A stretch of DNA of 42,502 nt, taken from the NCBI RefSeq assembly GCF_024054565.1, contig NZ_JAMXLR010000043.1, positions 97,501-140,002 of the forward strand, read 5' to 3'. Of the stretch, positions 17,860-26,654 are shown one piece after another (the first letter of the stretch is position 1; each line of letters begins with the position of its first letter). Origin of the DNA: Aeoliella straminimaris. Lineage in GTDB: Bacteria > Planctomycetota > Planctomycetia > Pirellulales > Lacipirellulaceae. Below the pieces are notes generated by a model. That model made no database searches and was not told the origin of the DNA. It was given only the letters and a program-made list of their open reading frames with translations. Made by a program: the position numbers and the translations under genes.

Positions 17860-17887
17860 CGCCTACGCCGATACCCGGTGCTAGCAC
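17860..17887. repeat. GGTGCTAGCAC-containing intergenic repeat, copy 2
   Basis: GCCTACGCCGAT (17861-17872) followed by GGTGCTAGCAC, containing the palindrome GTGCTAGCAC. It abuts the stop codon of yacG at 17888. A third, shorter copy (GGTGCTAGCAC, 37282-37292) abuts the 3' end of the Wzz-like gene. Confidence 0.6.
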
Positions 17888-18130
17888 TCAGGGGTCGTCG
17901 CCGAATCCTTCGGGCGTTTCGTCGGCTTCGGGGTCGGGCACCGACGGCAGTCCGTGTTCTTCGCCCAACCAACGGCCCAGGTCGATCGTTCGGCACCGTT
18001 CCGAACAGAACGGTAGCGCCTCGGAGCTATCGGGCTTGAATTCTTTCTTGCAAGTAGGGCAGACCACAGTACGGTCACTCGGCGAAGGATGAAAGGGTGA
18101 GCCGAACACGCTGGCATCGAACAGCGTCAC
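17888..18130 (-). CDS. yacG: YacG zinc-binding DNA gyrase inhibitor family protein
   Basis: An 80-residue protein. CPTCKKEF and FCSERCRTIDLGRWL supply the four zinc cysteines (C-x2-C-x15-C-x3-C) and the DLGRW motif that define YacG. In E. coli YacG binds the GyrB subunit and inhibits DNA gyrase. The acidic tail (DPEADETPEGFGDDP) is usual for the family. It lies 22 bp downstream of the FmdB-like gene, at the end of the chaperone run, and is probably co-transcribed with it. Confidence 0.9.
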   Translation of the reverse strand: MTLFDASVFGSPFHPSPSDRTVVCPTCKKEFKPDSSEALPFCSERCRTIDLGRWLGEEHGLPSVPDPEADETPEGFGDDP

Positions 18131-18152
18131 GAAGCCAGTGAGCCTTCGGCGG

Positions 18153-18470
18153 CTAGTCCTTTTTGTTCGAAGTTGTCTTGGCCTTCGTCGACGAACTCTC
18201 GGACGACTTGCTCTCCGACTTCTTTTCCTTTTTCCCCTCGCCCGATTGCGACTTCTTGTCCTTCTCGGCGGCCTTCTTGTACGAGTCGCTGCGGTAGTCC
18301 GTCTCGTAGAAGCCCGAGCCCTTGAACACCACGGCCGCGCCGGTGCCGAACAGGCGGCGCAACTTTAACTTGCCGCACTCCGGGCACTTACGCTTAACCG
18401 ATTCGGAGATCTGCTGAAACAACTCGAACTCGTGATCACACGCATCGCACTGATAGTCGTATGTCGGCAT
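18153..18470 (-). CDS. FmdB-type zinc ribbon protein
   Basis: A 105-residue protein opening MPTYDYQCDACDHEFELFQ and continuing KRKCPECGKLKLRRLFGTG, the FmdB zinc ribbon with two Cys-x2-Cys pairs. GSGFYETDYRSDSYKK is also characteristic of the family. The C-terminal third is a low-complexity K/S/E tail. FmdB proteins are thought to be regulatory, but no clear function is established. It sits between grpE (45 bp upstream) and yacG (22 bp downstream), an arrangement consistent with one transcript. Confidence 0.88.
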   Translation of the reverse strand: MPTYDYQCDACDHEFELFQQISESVKRKCPECGKLKLRRLFGTGAAVVFKGSGFYETDYRSDSYKKAAEKDKKSQSGEGKKEKKSESKSSESSSTKAKTTSNKKD

Positions 18471-18515
18471 CGTTTGGGTATCTCACCAAGGGATGGGATG
18501 GAGGTCGCGGAAAGG

Positions 18516-19070
18516 TTACGCGTTCATGGTGTCCGTGGGACCACCTGCGCCCGCGGGGCCAGCGGAGACGATCACCTGCGAAGCCCGCACGACACGGTCG
18601 TGCAGTTGGTAGCCGCTCTGGGTAACCATCATCACCACACCCGCTGGCACGTCGACCGAGGGTTGTTGCAGGATTGCCTGATGCAGGTCAGGGTTGAACA
18701 CCTCGCCCTGTGCGGGGATTTCCTTGCAGCCGTGCTGAGCAAGTGCCGTCACCAGTTGCTGCCGTACGAGCTTGAAGCCTTCCAGCAGGCTCGCCACTTC
18801 CGGCGCATCGCCAGCTGCTTCAATCGCCCGATCAATGTTGTCCACAGCCGGCAGGATGTCCCGCATCAGTTCGATGCTGGCGTACTGGCGGGTGTCGGCC
18901 AGTTCGCGGGCCTGGCGGCTACGGAGATTCTGAATCTCGGCTTGCAGGCGCAAGTTTTGGTCGGTCTTGGCGGTAAGTTCCGCTGCGAGATCGGATGAGG
19001 CCGTCGACTCTTCGGCCTCCTCAATCGCGTCTTCAATAGCTTCGTCGATCAGGTCTTCTTCTTTGGCCAT
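18516..19070 (-). CDS. grpE: GrpE nucleotide exchange factor
   Basis: A 184-residue cytoplasmic co-chaperone that releases ADP from DnaK. An acidic N-terminus is followed by a long coiled coil (LRLQAEIQNLRSRQARELAD) and the GrpE beta domain with EVFNPDLHQAIL and VVMMVTQSGYQLHDRVVRAS, matching the family signature (F-D-P-x-x-H-x-A; G-Y-x-L-x-D-R-V-x-R-x-A-x-V). It begins 8 bp after the dnaJ stop, so the two are translationally close. No dnaK is in the window. Confidence 0.95.
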   Translation of the reverse strand: MAKEEDLIDEAIEDAIEEAEESTASSDLAAELTAKTDQNLRLQAEIQNLRSRQARELADTRQYASIELMRDILPAVDNIDRAIEAAGDAPEVASLLEGFKLVRQQLVTALAQHGCKEIPAQGEVFNPDLHQAILQQPSVDVPAGVVMMVTQSGYQLHDRVVRASQVIVSAGPAGAGGPTDTMNA

Positions 19071-19077
19071 GGTTCCA

Positions 19078-20211
19078 TTATTCCTCTTCCGCTTGATCGC
19101 TGGCCGTGAAGTAGTCGGCCAGGTGTTTGAAGAACGATTTCCGCTTCGGCGCCACGTTCTTATGTTCTACCTCCGCCAACTGGCGAAGTAACTGCTCTTC
19201 TTCCTTGGACGGCTTTGTCGGAACCTCAATGGTTACTTGCACCAACAGGTCGCCCAGACCGTGCGAACGTGGGTCGGGCATACCCCGCCCTCCCAGGCGG
19301 AACACATCGCCGCTCTGCGTACCGGCGGGCACCTTCACCTCGCCACGCCCGCTGAGCGTGGGCACTTCCAGGGTGCAGCCCAGCGCGGCCTGGGGGTAAG
19401 TAATCGGCACCCGGCAAACCAGGTGCTGCCCCTGCCGTTCGAACAGCGGATGATTCAATAGCGAGATGAAGCAGTAGCAGTCCCCCGGGGGGCCACCACT
19501 CATGCTGGGTTCGCCCTCTCCGGGAATGCGGACCCGCATGCCATCGTCGACGCCAGCGGGAATCTTCACCTCGGTGACAACCTTCCGCAGGCGTTGGCCT
19601 TTGCCGCGACACGACCGACAAGGGTCTTTCACCTTGGAGCCTTCGCCACCACATGCGGGACAAGTGGTCTGTACACGCACAATGCCCGCCGACTGGATCA
19701 CCCGACCGTGGCCGCCGCAGTAGGAGCAGACCTCGCGAGCGCTGCCGGCCGCGGCGCCGCTGCCTTTGCAGTCGCCGCACGGTTCAAGGCGTTGGAACTC
19801 GACTTCCTTGGTGCAGCCATCGGCGGCTTCATGCAGGGTGAGCGTCACGTCGCAACGAACATCGCGGCCCTTGCGAACGCGTGCGCCGCCTCCGCCGCCA
19901 CCGAAGATGTCGCCAAAAATGTCGCCGAACGCGCTGAAGATGTCGCCAACGTCGTGGAAGTGCGCTCCGCCACTACCGTTTCCGTTCACGCCGGCGTGGC
20001 CGTACTGGTCGTACCGCGCACGCTTATCTCTATCGTGCAACACCTCGAAAGCTTCGCTGCACTCTTTGAAGCGTGCGATAGCCTCATCGTCGCCCGGGTT
20101 CTTGTCCGGATGGTATTGGATTGCGAGCTTACGATAGGCCGTAGCAATCTCGCCTTCGGACGCGGTGCGCTCGATGCCCAGGACTTCGTAATAGCAACGT
20201 TGGGTGGTCAT
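19078..20211 (-). CDS. dnaJ: DnaJ chaperone (type I Hsp40)
   Basis: A 377-residue co-chaperone that delivers clients to DnaK and stimulates its ATPase. The J domain (YYEVLGIERTASEGEIATAY) has the HPD motif at about residues 33-35; a G/F-rich linker follows (DIFGGGGGGARVRKG). Four zinc-finger motifs are complete: CGDCKGSG, CSYCGGHG, CPACGGEG and CRSCRGKG. The C-terminal substrate domain follows (GDCYCFISLLNHPLFERQGQ). ATG 20211 has no recognisable Shine-Dalgarno sequence; instead a heptamer-periodic array begins 4 bases upstream, so translation initiation may depend on RNA structure or another mechanism. grpE follows 7 bp later. Confidence 0.95.
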   Translation of the reverse strand: MTTQRCYYEVLGIERTASEGEIATAYRKLAIQYHPDKNPGDDEAIARFKECSEAFEVLHDRDKRARYDQYGHAGVNGNGSGGAHFHDVGDIFSAFGDIFGDIFGGGGGGARVRKGRDVRCDVTLTLHEAADGCTKEVEFQRLEPCGDCKGSGAAAGSAREVCSYCGGHGRVIQSAGIVRVQTTCPACGGEGSKVKDPCRSCRGKGQRLRKVVTEVKIPAGVDDGMRVRIPGEGEPSMSGGPPGDCYCFISLLNHPLFERQGQHLVCRVPITYPQAALGCTLEVPTLSGRGEVKVPAGTQSGDVFRLGGRGMPDPRSHGLGDLLVQVTIEVPTKPSKEEEQLLRQLAEVEHKNVAPKRKSFFKHLADYFTASDQAEEE

Positions 20212-20215
20212 AAGA

Positions 20216-20296
20216 GCTGTGGGCTATAAGCTGTAGGCTCTAAGCTTTGGCTGCTTGGTCAGGCTCATAGCCTACAGCTACAAGCCATCAGCCTTT
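20216..20296. repeat. inverted pair of 7-nt-period arrays between dnaJ and groEL1
   Basis: GCT recurs at exactly 7-nt steps at 20216, 20223, 20230, 20237 and 20244. Facing it, RGC recurs at 20262, 20269, 20276, 20283 and 20290. The arms are about 35 nt each, and 20222-20239 pairs with 20269-20286 at 15 of 18 positions. Heptamer consensus on one strand is roughly AGCYTAN. The array occupies the leader of dnaJ. Confidence 0.85.
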
Positions 20297-20297
20297 C

Positions 20298-20336
20298 AAA
20301 ACACCGGGCCACTCGCTTTGAGTGCGAGTGGCCCGG
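20298..20336 (-). terminator. intrinsic terminator after groEL1
   Basis: CCGGGCCACTCGC (20304-20316) pairs perfectly with GCGAGTGGCCCGG (20324-20336), a 13-bp stem with a 7-nt loop. On the minus strand it is followed by a short U run (20298-20301). It lies 34 bp after the groEL1 stop, so the groEL and dnaJ units may be partly separated. Confidence 0.8.
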
Positions 20337-20369
20337 CGGTGAACTTGCGAACTACTCACTTCAGTCGAT

Positions 20370-21989
20370 CTAACGAATCGATCCAACGACGGCTTTCTTA
20401 TCGTCGTCCTTCGAGTCGAAGTTCGTGACCAAAGCTTCGGTCGTGAGGATTAGGCCGGCAATGCTGGCGGCATTCGACAGGGCGGTCTTTACCACCTTCG
20501 TGGGGTCGATCACGCCAGCCTTCATCATGTCGGTGTACTCGCCAGCGTTGGCGTCGTAGCCCTGGTTGAAAGCCTTCTGCGATACTTCGTCGGCCACCAC
20601 GCTACCAGGCAGGCCGCCATTGTCGGCGATCTGCTTCAGCGGGGCATCCAACACGCCCAGCACAATGTCGACGCCGATCTTCTCGTCGCCTTTCGCACCG
20701 CTACGGGCCGCTTCGACCGCCTCGCGGCAGCGAATCAGGGCCACGCCGCCACCCGGCAGAATGCCCTCTTCCACAGCAGCGCGGGTAGCGTGCAGGGCGT
20801 CTTCGACGCGGGCTTTCTTCTGCTTCATGTCGGCTTCACTATTGGCGCCAACCGACACGATGGCCACACCGCCGGTGAGCTTGGCGAGACGCTCCTGCAA
20901 CTTCTCACGATCGTAGTCGCTGGTGCTGTTCTCGATGCTCTTGCGAATCTGATCGATCCGCTTCTGCACGTCGGCGTTCGAACCCGCACCCTGGACGATG
21001 GTGGTCGAGTCCTTGGTGACGGTGATCTTCTTGGCCCGGCCGAGCTGTTCGAGCGTGATGCTCTCGAGCTTCTGGCCCAGGTCCTCGGAAATCACGGTAC
21101 CGCCGGTCAGCGTGGCGATGTCGCCCAGCATGGCCTTGCGGCGATCGCCGAAGCCAGGAGCCTTCACGGCAGCCACGTTCAGGATTCCACGCAGCTTGTT
21201 CACCACCAAGGCGGCCAGGGCTTCGCCCTCGACGTCTTCGGCGATGATCACGAGCGGCTTGCCCTTCTGGCTCACTTGCTCGAGGATCGGCAACAGCTCA
21301 CGCAAGTTGCTGATCTTCTTCTCGTGGATCAGGATGTAGGCATCCTCGATGGCCGCCGACATGGTGGCCGGCTCGTTGATGAAGTACGGCGACAGGTAGC
21401 CCTTGTCGAACTGCATGCCCTCGACGAACTCGAGTGTCGTCTCCGTGCTCTTGCCTTCTTCGACCGTGATCACGCCGTCCTTGCCGACCTTCTCCATCGC
21501 TTCGGACAGCAGGTCGCCGATCTCGCGATCGTTGTTAGCGCTGATGGCGCCAACCTGGGCGATCTCTTCCTTGCTGGAGACCTTCTTGCTCTTCGAGTCG
21601 AGGAACTCGCAAGCGGCGTTCACCGCACGCTCGATACCACGACGCACGGCCGTGGGATTGCTGCCGGCCACGATGTTGCGAGCGCCTTCCTTCAGGATGG
21701 CACGGGCCAGCACGGTGGCGGTGGTGGTACCGTCGCCAGCAAGCGACGAGGTCTTGTCGGCCACTTCGTGCACGAGCTTGGCGCCCATGTTCTCGAAGGG
21801 GTCTTCCAGTTCCACTTCCTTGCTGACGGTCACGCCATCCTTGGTGACAGTGGGGCCACCAAACGATTTGTTGATGATCACGTTGCGGCCGGTCGGGCCC
21901 ATCGTTATGGCCACGGCGTCGGCCAGTTTGTCGACACCTTTGAGCATCTTGGCTCGTGCGGCGTCGTCGAACATGAGTTGTTTAGCCAC
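20370..21989 (-). CDS. groEL: GroEL chaperonin, copy lacking the GGM tail
   Basis: A 539-residue 60-kDa chaperonin subunit starting at GTG 21989, with AAAGGAT upstream. It keeps the family hallmarks: [31 protein letters not shown] (the ATPase Asp), [15 protein letters not shown] and [20 protein letters not shown]. The C-terminus is [16 protein letters not shown], without the Gly-Gly-Met repeats that fill the cavity in E. coli GroEL. It follows groES by about 71 bp and forms the third gene of groEL2-groES-groEL1. Loss of the flexible tail is known to change folding behaviour, so this copy may serve other clients than groEL2. A terminator lies after it. Confidence 0.96.
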   Translation of the reverse strand: MAKQLMFDDAARAKMLKGVDKLADAVAITMGPTGRNVIINKSFGGPTVTKDGVTVSKEVELEDPFENMGAKLVHEVADKTSSLAGDGTTTATVLARAILKEGARNIVAGSNPTAVRRGIERAVNAACEFLDSKSKKVSSKEEIAQVGAISANNDREIGDLLSEAMEKVGKDGVITVEEGKSTETTLEFVEGMQFDKGYLSPYFINEPATMSAAIEDAYILIHEKKISNLRELLPILEQVSQKGKPLVIIAEDVEGEALAALVVNKLRGILNVAAVKAPGFGDRRKAMLGDIATLTGGTVISEDLGQKLESITLEQLGRAKKITVTKDSTTIVQGAGSNADVQKRIDQIRKSIENSTSDYDREKLQERLAKLTGGVAIVSVGANSEADMKQKKARVEDALHATRAAVEEGILPGGGVALIRCREAVEAARSGAKGDEKIGVDIVLGVLDAPLKQIADNGGLPGSVVADEVSQKAFNQGYDANAGEYTDMMKAGVIDPTKVVKTALSNAASIAGLILTTEALVTNFDSKDDDKKAVVGSIR

Positions 21990-22060
21990 GGGATTGATCC
22001 TTTGTGGGTTATGAATTCGTGAAATGGGTAACGAAGCGAAACACTGCTAAACGGGCCGCG

Positions 22061-22360
22061 TTAGCTCGTTACCTTCGCGAGGATGTCACTCTCCCGCAGA
22101 ATCTTGTACTCTTCGCCGTTCACTTCGACTTCCGATCCACCGTACTTGCCGTAGATCACTTCGTCGCCAACCGCAATCGATAGTTCGCCACGCTTGCCAC
22201 TGTCGAGCAGCTTGCCGCCGCCGACCGCCACGACCTTGCCCCGCTGAGGCTTCTCGCGAGCCGCATCCGGCAGCACGATGCCGCCGGCGGTCATCTCCTC
22301 GGCCTCGAGCGGATGCACTACCACACGATCGTCCAAAGGACGCAAATTGATCTTTGCCAT
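22061..22360 (-). CDS. groES: GroES co-chaperonin
   Basis: A 99-residue lid subunit for GroEL. It starts with [19 protein letters not shown] and has the mobile loop [17 protein letters not shown] with the hydrophobic IVL that contacts Gro[16 protein letters not shown] closes the family pattern. AAAAGG precedes ATG 22360. It lies between two groEL genes; the usual order is groES then groEL, so here groEL1 follows in the normal order while groEL2 precedes. Confidence 0.96.
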   Translation of the reverse strand: MAKINLRPLDDRVVVHPLEAEEMTAGGIVLPDAAREKPQRGKVVAVGGGKLLDSGKRGELSIAVGDEVIYGKYGGSEVEVNGEEYKILRESDILAKVTS

Positions 22361-22421
22361 GATTATTTCCTTTTATTTGAATTGGTTTTGAATGTCGGAG
22401 CCGAGCTCTCGGCCGGTTATT

Positions 22422-22497
22422 GGCTATTAGCTGTATGCCGTTGGCCAAACCTTGCGATTCCAGGCTTAGAGCCTTAAGCCCACGGCCAACGGCCTTC
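22422..22497. repeat. inverted pair of 7-nt-period arrays between groEL2 and groES
   Basis: GC dinucleotides recur every 7 nt at 22423, 22430, 22437 and 22444, and in the facing arm at 22464, 22471, 22478, 22485 and 22492. GCCGTTGGCC (22437-22446) is the perfect reverse complement of GGCCAACGGC (22484-22493). The array starts 4 bp beyond the groEL2 stop and is inside the presumed transcript. Same architecture as 20216-20296. Confidence 0.85.
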
Positions 22498-22501
22498 TTG
22501 A

Positions 22502-24211
<1,710 letters not shown>

Positions 24212-24231
24212 TGTCGAAACTCCTTTGTTTG

Positions 24232-24258
24232 GTCAGTTGTCGGTGGTCGGTTGTCAGA
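24232..24258. repeat. 7-nt-period array in the groEL2 leader
   Basis: GTC recurs at 24232, 24239, 24246 and 24253, in units of GTCAGTT / GTCGGTK type. A single arm with no inverted partner. It lies between the ribosome-binding site of groEL2 and the candidate sigma-54 promoter, so it would be transcribed in the leader. Confidence 0.75.
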
Positions 24259-24350
24259 TATTCGTAGAAAGCCGGGAATTACGCCTTCCCCTCTCTGGGA
24301 GGGAACTCGCCCGACTGGATTGGCAGACCGTAGGCGTCGGCCCCTGCTTC

Positions 24351-24368
24351 ATGCAAGCAGCGTGCCAA
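24351..24368 (-). promoter_or_regulatory. candidate sigma-54 (RpoN) promoter of groEL2
   Basis: The minus strand reads TTGGCACGCTGCTTGCAT. The RpoN consensus is TTGGCACG-N4-TTGCW, so every defined position matches. The GG (-24) and GC (-12) are 10 bp apart as required. Transcription would begin near 24341 and give a leader of about 130 nt before GTG 24211. It is on the correct strand in the non-coding gap between two divergent genes. Confidence 0.65.
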
Positions 24369-24442
24369 CGCAAAGAAAGGCCAAGAAACGCGGCGTTCGC
24401 GGGCATTTTACGGGCATCCCGCCCACGGCCGATAGGGCCGGG

Positions 24443-24455
24443 TGCCAATTTGGCA
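24443..24455. promoter_or_regulatory. palindrome, possible activator site for the sigma-54 promoter
   Basis: TGCCAATTTGGCA is a perfect 6+1+6 palindrome centred about 108 bp upstream of the expected start near 24341. Sigma-54 promoters need an enhancer-binding activator, typically binding 80-200 bp upstream, often at palindromes. It could instead serve the divergent gene at 24523. Confidence 0.4.
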
Positions 24456-24510
24456 GAGCAGCATGGAGTGGCGAACCAGGGTTTCCCGCCACTCGGAAGC
24501 CGGAAGCCGG

Positions 24511-24516
24511 TATAAT
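24511..24516 (+). promoter_or_regulatory. TATAAT -10 box directly upstream of a start codon
   Basis: A perfect TATAAT with only 6 bases before ATG 24523. Transcription would then begin at or next to the A of ATG, giving a leaderless mRNA. No good -35 box is seen 16-18 bp upstream. Confidence 0.45.
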
Positions 24517-24522
24517 CGCTGC

Positions 24523-24948
24523 ATGAAATTCTCCCTCCGCACGCTGCTGGTCGCCGCACTGCTGATCTCGGTTGCCTGCGCACTACTGGCCAGTCGGTCA
24601 GAGTATGGCAGTACGATCACTCAAGCCGCCTACCAATTCAGTCTGCTCGCGGCATTGGTGGCTACGATCTATCGCAGCGGAGCCCAGCGCGCTTTTTGGA
24701 TTGGGTACTCGATCTTCGGTTGGGGAAGGCTGTGGCTCGAAATGGATCCTGTACGTCGCTATGGCGTCAGTATCCACGAGTTTCTGTACGGCGAAGTTCC
24801 CACCGAAGGGGTTGCGGCAATTCACCATCAAGAGTTGATGTATCGCTTCCTCCGCACCTTGGCGAACCTCGAGTCAATCGTTATCGCGCTGCTCGGTGGG
24901 TGCCTGGCAGCGTTTCTCTATCGCAGGCGGGAGAAGGCCAACCGCTGA
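24523..24948 (+). CDS. small membrane protein of the planctomycete RFSLRTLL type
   Basis: A 141-residue protein. ATG 24523 is chosen because MKFSLRTLLVAALLISVACA is the usual opening of a group of short planctomycete membrane proteins; the frame extends upstream without support. A first helix (residues about 5-24), a second at YQFSLLAALVATIY, and a third near the C-terminus (ESIVIALLGGCLAAFLYRRR) are visible. No function is known to me. The start codon lies 6 bp after a TATAAT box. A similar opening (MRFSTKTLIFAVGVVSILLA) is found in the gene at 32521. Confidence 0.7.
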   Translation: MKFSLRTLLVAALLISVACALLASRSEYGSTITQAAYQFSLLAALVATIYRSGAQRAFWIGYSIFGWGRLWLEMDPVRRYGVSIHEFLYGEVPTEGVAAIHHQELMYRFLRTLANLESIVIALLGGCLAAFLYRRREKANR

Positions 24949-25178
24949 CCCCATGTGCAGTTAGCCCTGCTTAAGCCCAGCTGGCCGTTGTAAGAGAATT
25001 GCTGTCGAAACTCACCTGGTCTGTTGATCTAATGGAAGTGCCCAGGGGTTTGGGTATGGCTGGTTCTTTGGCAATTTGGCGCGACGAATAACGGTGACAC
25101 GCAGGGCCTCCGGCATGCGTTGCAGAAAACCACAACCGGGACGCGTGCCTTCCCATGCGATCCCACCCCGACGACAAA

Positions 25179-25407
25179 GAGTTTTGTCCCACTTGTCGCG
25201 AAACATGGGGCAAAACTCTACCGGTCTTTAAATCGACGCATTCCGTAACTCCAAGTTGTAGCTGAAGTTACGGCCGTGCGTTGATCCTGCGCTTCACGAG
25301 TTTTGGTCCCATGAATCGTTTTCGCTATCGTGGCGCTGGGACAAAACCGCAAGTTGTTGGCAGCAGACCGGTTACGTCGACAGGATTTGGGCACACAGTA
25401 CCAAAAC
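25179..25407. repeat. dispersed GAGTTTTGGYCCCATG motif copies
   Basis: Plus-strand copies GAGTTTTGTCCCA (25179-25191) and GAGTTTTGGTCCCATG (25298-25313); minus-strand copies at 25204-25218 (GAGTTTTGCCCCATG), 25337-25347 (GTTTTGTCCCA) and 25398-25407 (GTTTTGGTAC). They come as opposite-facing pairs. Related copies lie at 41755-41804. Confidence 0.55.
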
Positions 25408-25444
25408 GAAAACACGCCTGCCGGCAGTTGCCAGCAGGCGTGTT
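25404..25444 (-). terminator. intrinsic terminator after the HtrA-like gene
   Basis: AACACGCCTGC (25411-25421) pairs perfectly with GCAGGCGTGTT (25434-25444), and the loop has additional GGCA/TGCC pairing. On the minus strand a T-rich stretch follows. It lies 43 bp beyond the stop at 25488. Confidence 0.85.
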
Positions 25445-25487
25445 GCGGGATGGGTTGTGTAGTGGAAGGCAGCAGGTTGTGACGTCC

Positions 25488-26654
25488 TCAGCCTTCGCCC
25501 AGCGTCATCTTCACATCCTGCTCGCGCCCGTTTCGCATGATCGTCAGGTTCACGGTCTGGCCAGGGTTGTAGCTGTCCATGATCGCCAGGAAGTCGCTGG
25601 CGGTTTCGACCTTTTTGCCATCGACAGCCACCAGCCAGTCGCCCCGCGAAACATCGGAAGTTCGCGACTTGTAAACGGTGTTACCCTGTCGGTAGATCTC
25701 CAACTGCACAATCGCCTGCAGTCCCGCCTTGTCGGCCGGACCACCAGGGCGAATGGCTTCGATCTTCACTCCGCGGTCGGTGTACTCGCGCAGGCCGAGG
25801 ATCCCGTGATCGGGGCGAATGATGCGGCCATGCTCGATCAATTCGGGCACGATGGCCGAGATACGGTTGGCAGGGATGGCGAAGCCGACACCGGTGTTCT
25901 GCCCGGTGCGAGTGGCGATGGCCACGTTCATACCCACCATGCGTGCGTGCGAGTCGAGCAGCGGACCACCCGAATTACCGGGATTCATCGCCGCATCGGT
26001 CTGCACCAGCGACTTCATCTCACGACCGGTGCGCCCTTCGATCGAACGGTTCAGGCTGGAGATAATGCCCTTGGTGAGCGAGCCTTCCAGACCGAAGGGA
26101 TTGCCCAAAGCGTAGACCTGCTGGCCGACCCGCAGTCCATCGCTGCGTCCGAGTTCCAGGGGATACAATTCACCGCTGGGCGCTTCGATCTTGAGTACCG
26201 CGACGTCATGCTCGCGATCCTGCCCCACAAGATCGGCCGGGTAAGTCTGTCCACTGGCAAGGGTCACTTCGATGGAGCGTGCGTTCTCGATCACATGGGC
26301 ATTCGTGAGAATGTGCCCCTGCTTGTCGAGCACCGACCCCGATCCGGAGCCGGCCCCCTGCATGCGGCGCATGAAGAAGGGGTCGACCTGTTCGGTCTGA
26401 GTATCAATGTTCACGACGCTGCGATTAGCAACTTCGTAGACACGAATGTTGGCCAACTCCTCGGGCGTCAGTTCCACGGGCGCTGGTGACCGACTGGGGA
26501 AGGTCGATTGGGAGTTGGCCGCCACGGTCTGTGTGGGGGTGGCCATCGACTGGGCCTGCACCTGGGTCTCCAGGGCTTCGCGGTGCAGATACAGCAGAGT
26601 GGCCATCACACCAGCCAGCATCCACACGGCGGGTAGCAAATATCGTTTTGTCAT
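25488..26654 (-). CDS. HtrA/DegP-type trypsin-like serine protease
   Basis: A 388-residue membrane-anchored protease for envelope quality control. I use ATG 26654, which has GGA seven bases upstream and begins MTKRYLLPAVWMLAGVMA, a signal anchor; ATG 26684 is possible. A proline/serine/glutamine-rich linker follows. The catalytic triad is intact: His in ILTNAHVIEN, Asp in REHDVAVLKI, Ser in NPGNSGGPLL. A single PDZ domain (ILGLREYTDRGVKIEAIRPG; ADKAGLQ) completes it, compared with two in E. coli DegP, so it resembles DegS/HtrA types. Likely substrates are misfolded or signalling proteins outside the cytoplasm. The gene stands alone, ending at a terminator. Confidence 0.93.
   Translation of the reverse strand: MTKRYLLPAVWMLAGVMATLLYLHREALETQVQAQSMATPTQTVAANSQSTFPSRSPAPVELTPEELANIRVYEVANRSVVNIDTQTEQVDPFFMRRMQGAGSGSGSVLDKQGHILTNAHVIENARSIEVTLASGQTYPADLVGQDREHDVAVLKIEAPSGELYPLELGRSDGLRVGQQVYALGNPFGLEGSLTKGIISSLNRSIEGRTGREMKSLVQTDAAMNPGNSGGPLLDSHARMVGMNVAIATRTGQNTGVGFAIPANRISAIVPELIEHGRIIRPDHGILGLREYTDRGVKIEAIRPGGPADKAGLQAIVQLEIYRQGNTVYKSRTSDVSRGDWLVAVDGKKVETASDFLAIMDSYNPGQTVNLTIMRNGREQDVKMTLGEG

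Larger units (their letters stand above)
24949..25487. other. intergenic region with GTTTTGG-type repeats
   Basis: A 539-bp gap between convergent genes. It contains several copies in both orientations of a GAGTTTTGGTCCCATG-like motif (25179, 25204, 25298, 25337, 25398) and a terminator near the right end. Two short overlapping minus-strand open frames at 25012-25213 lack ribosome-binding sites and are not called. The segment may be a dispersed repeat element, which only a genome comparison would show. Confidence 0.45.

Noticed and set aside
25012..25213. Two overlapping minus-strand open frames of 64 and 80 codons
   Set aside because: No ribosome-binding site, overlapping frames with no family resemblance, and embedded in repeat-containing intergenic DNA.
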